From positions 1-24,020 of the IMG/VR virus record IMGVR_UViG_3300032245_000657: a DNA stretch of 24,020 nucleotides, one strand, 5' to 3'. This document shows positions 23,295 to 24,020 of this stretch, piece after piece (position 1 is the first letter of the stretch; every line of letters starts with the position of its first letter). The notes beneath the pieces were generated by a model. That model did not search any database and was not told where the DNA came from. It was given only the letters and a program-made list of their open reading frames with translations. Origin of the DNA: a virus. The translations under genes and the position numbers were made by a program.

Positions 23295-24020
23295 CTACTT
23301 CTTTAGTGCTACCTTGGCCTTTGGATTCTTTGCGTTCCACCTCTTTGCAAGAGCATTATACTCTGCAATGTAAGTAGCCTTTGCAAGATCCGCTGCTGCC
23401 TTGTTAGAAAGTGCTGCTGCTTCCGCTGATGCCTTGGCTGCTGCTGCTTCTGTTGCACGTGCTGACTTTTCTGCTGCTAGTTGTGCAGTTAAAGAAGCAA
23501 TTTGTGCATTAGCTAATGCAAGAGCATCTGCTGCACTTGTAATAGCAATGAATTTAGTTGCAGACTTTGCTGCTGCTGCAAATCCAGTAACGTCTGTTGC
23601 TGTAATTGCTGCAGTAAATGCTGCGTTACCAGTTGTTGCTGGTGCTGTAAGGTCAAAGGCAAATGTGCCAGTTGTTGTATCTGATACAGATACAGACCCT
23701 GCTGTTGCACCGATTACAGTAATTGCTGGTGTTGATGTAACGACTGGATTACCAAAAGCATCCGTTGTCTTTACATATACCTTATTGACTGAAGATATAT
23801 TTGCAGTATCTGCTGCTACAACTGAAAGATTATATGCTGATCCTGCTGATCCCTTAAGGTAGTAAGTTGTTGTGTTTCCGCCAACAGTTATTACAACTGT
23901 TCCTGCGTTAACTGTCTTTGTGAATACATAGAAATCAGCTGTTGTGCCAGTTCCTGTATTAATTGAAAGAGATGATGTTCCTGCTGATGCAGTTACTGGT
24001 GCTGAAACTGTTGCCAACGC
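23295..24020 (-). CDS. Ig-like, Ala/Thr-rich surface protein, 5' partial
   Basis: 241 residues visible; the frame stays open to the window edge, so the start lies beyond it. Repeated Thr/Ser/Val-rich beta strands and VYVKTTDAFGNPVVTSTPAI look like a bacterial Ig-like (invasin-type) domain. Residues 155-225 form an Ala-rich coiled coil (LANAQIASLTAQLAAEKSAR), ending in a basic tail (KRWNAKNPKAKVALKK). Such proteins decorate phage capsids or tails. An S-layer-like host origin cannot be excluded. Followed by a terminator. Confidence 0.6.
   Translation of the reverse strand, partial: ALATVSAPVTASAGTSSLSINTGTGTTADFYVFTKTVNAGTVVITVGGNTTTYYLKGSAGSAYNLSVVAADTANISSVNKVYVKTTDAFGNPVVTSTPAITVIGATAGSVSVSDTTTGTFAFDLTAPATTGNAAFTAAITATDVTGFAAAAKSATKFIAITSAADALALANAQIASLTAQLAAEKSARATEAAAAKASAEAAALSNKAAADLAKATYIAEYNALAKRWNAKNPKAKVALKK

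Noticed and set aside
23401-23862. 153-codon plus-strand ORF
   Set aside because: It is antisense to the Ala/Thr-rich Ig-like protein; its Ala/Val-rich product is a by-product of that composition.

Overview
The window looks like part of a large tailed double-stranded DNA phage genome, AT-rich and densely packed. Most genes are tiny, often overlapping by 1-8 bases. It carries a tRNA-Asp gene, a DUF932 protein, endonuclease VII-type HNH proteins, a lysozyme-like protein and several Fe/2-oxoglutarate oxygenases. An actinobacterial host is inferred, not proven, from a miniature Lsr2-like protein, AAAGG-type ribosome binding sites, many apparently leaderless mRNAs and GlxR/CRP-type operators (TGTGA-N6-TCACA). 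The low GC content would suit a freshwater actinobacterium.

Left block, 1-5.25 kb. A partial secreted lysozyme-like gene and three small genes run on the plus strand, followed by a possible small RNA with its own promoter and terminator, a 50-residue gene and a 2OG-Fe(II) oxygenase. From 2.04 to 5.25 kb genes run on the minus strand: a small unknown, a second 2OG oxygenase, a 49-residue membrane peptide, a JmjC/cupin-like protein, a 25-residue membrane peptide, an SGNH hydrolase and two tandem endonuclease VII-like genes.

Middle block, 5.5-17.0 kb. About 37 plus-strand genes, mostly of unknown function, plus DUF932, tRNA-Asp, an Api92/DUF1281-like protein and the Lsr2-like protein. It is organised by a repeated regulatory module. 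In order, a full module has a variable perfect hairpin, a second hairpin of form CCCNCA-TATG-TGNGGG, a bipartite element TTACG-N16/17-CCTGRAA, a CRP-like palindrome, a promoter of form TGTCRG-N10-TATAAT and an AACGAAAGG leader. Six exact DnaA-box sequences also lie in these gaps and in the terminator at 17.05 kb. I regard this module system as the most novel content.

Junction, 17.0-17.57 kb. The plus and minus blocks converge here on a terminator and an AT-rich non-coding stretch with CAGAAT repeats and two more copies of the bipartite element.

Right block, 17.57-24.02 kb. Minus-strand genes: probable virion-associated proteins, small zinc-binding proteins, three more Fe/2OG-type proteins, membrane proteins and a partial Ig-like, Ala/Thr-rich surface protein. 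In both flanking blocks many transcription units start with a sigma70-like promoter whose -10 box ends about six bases before the ATG, predicting leaderless mRNAs. Several start codons are revised here on that basis. The flanks therefore seem to use ordinary host-type promoters, and the middle block a different, possibly phage-activated class.
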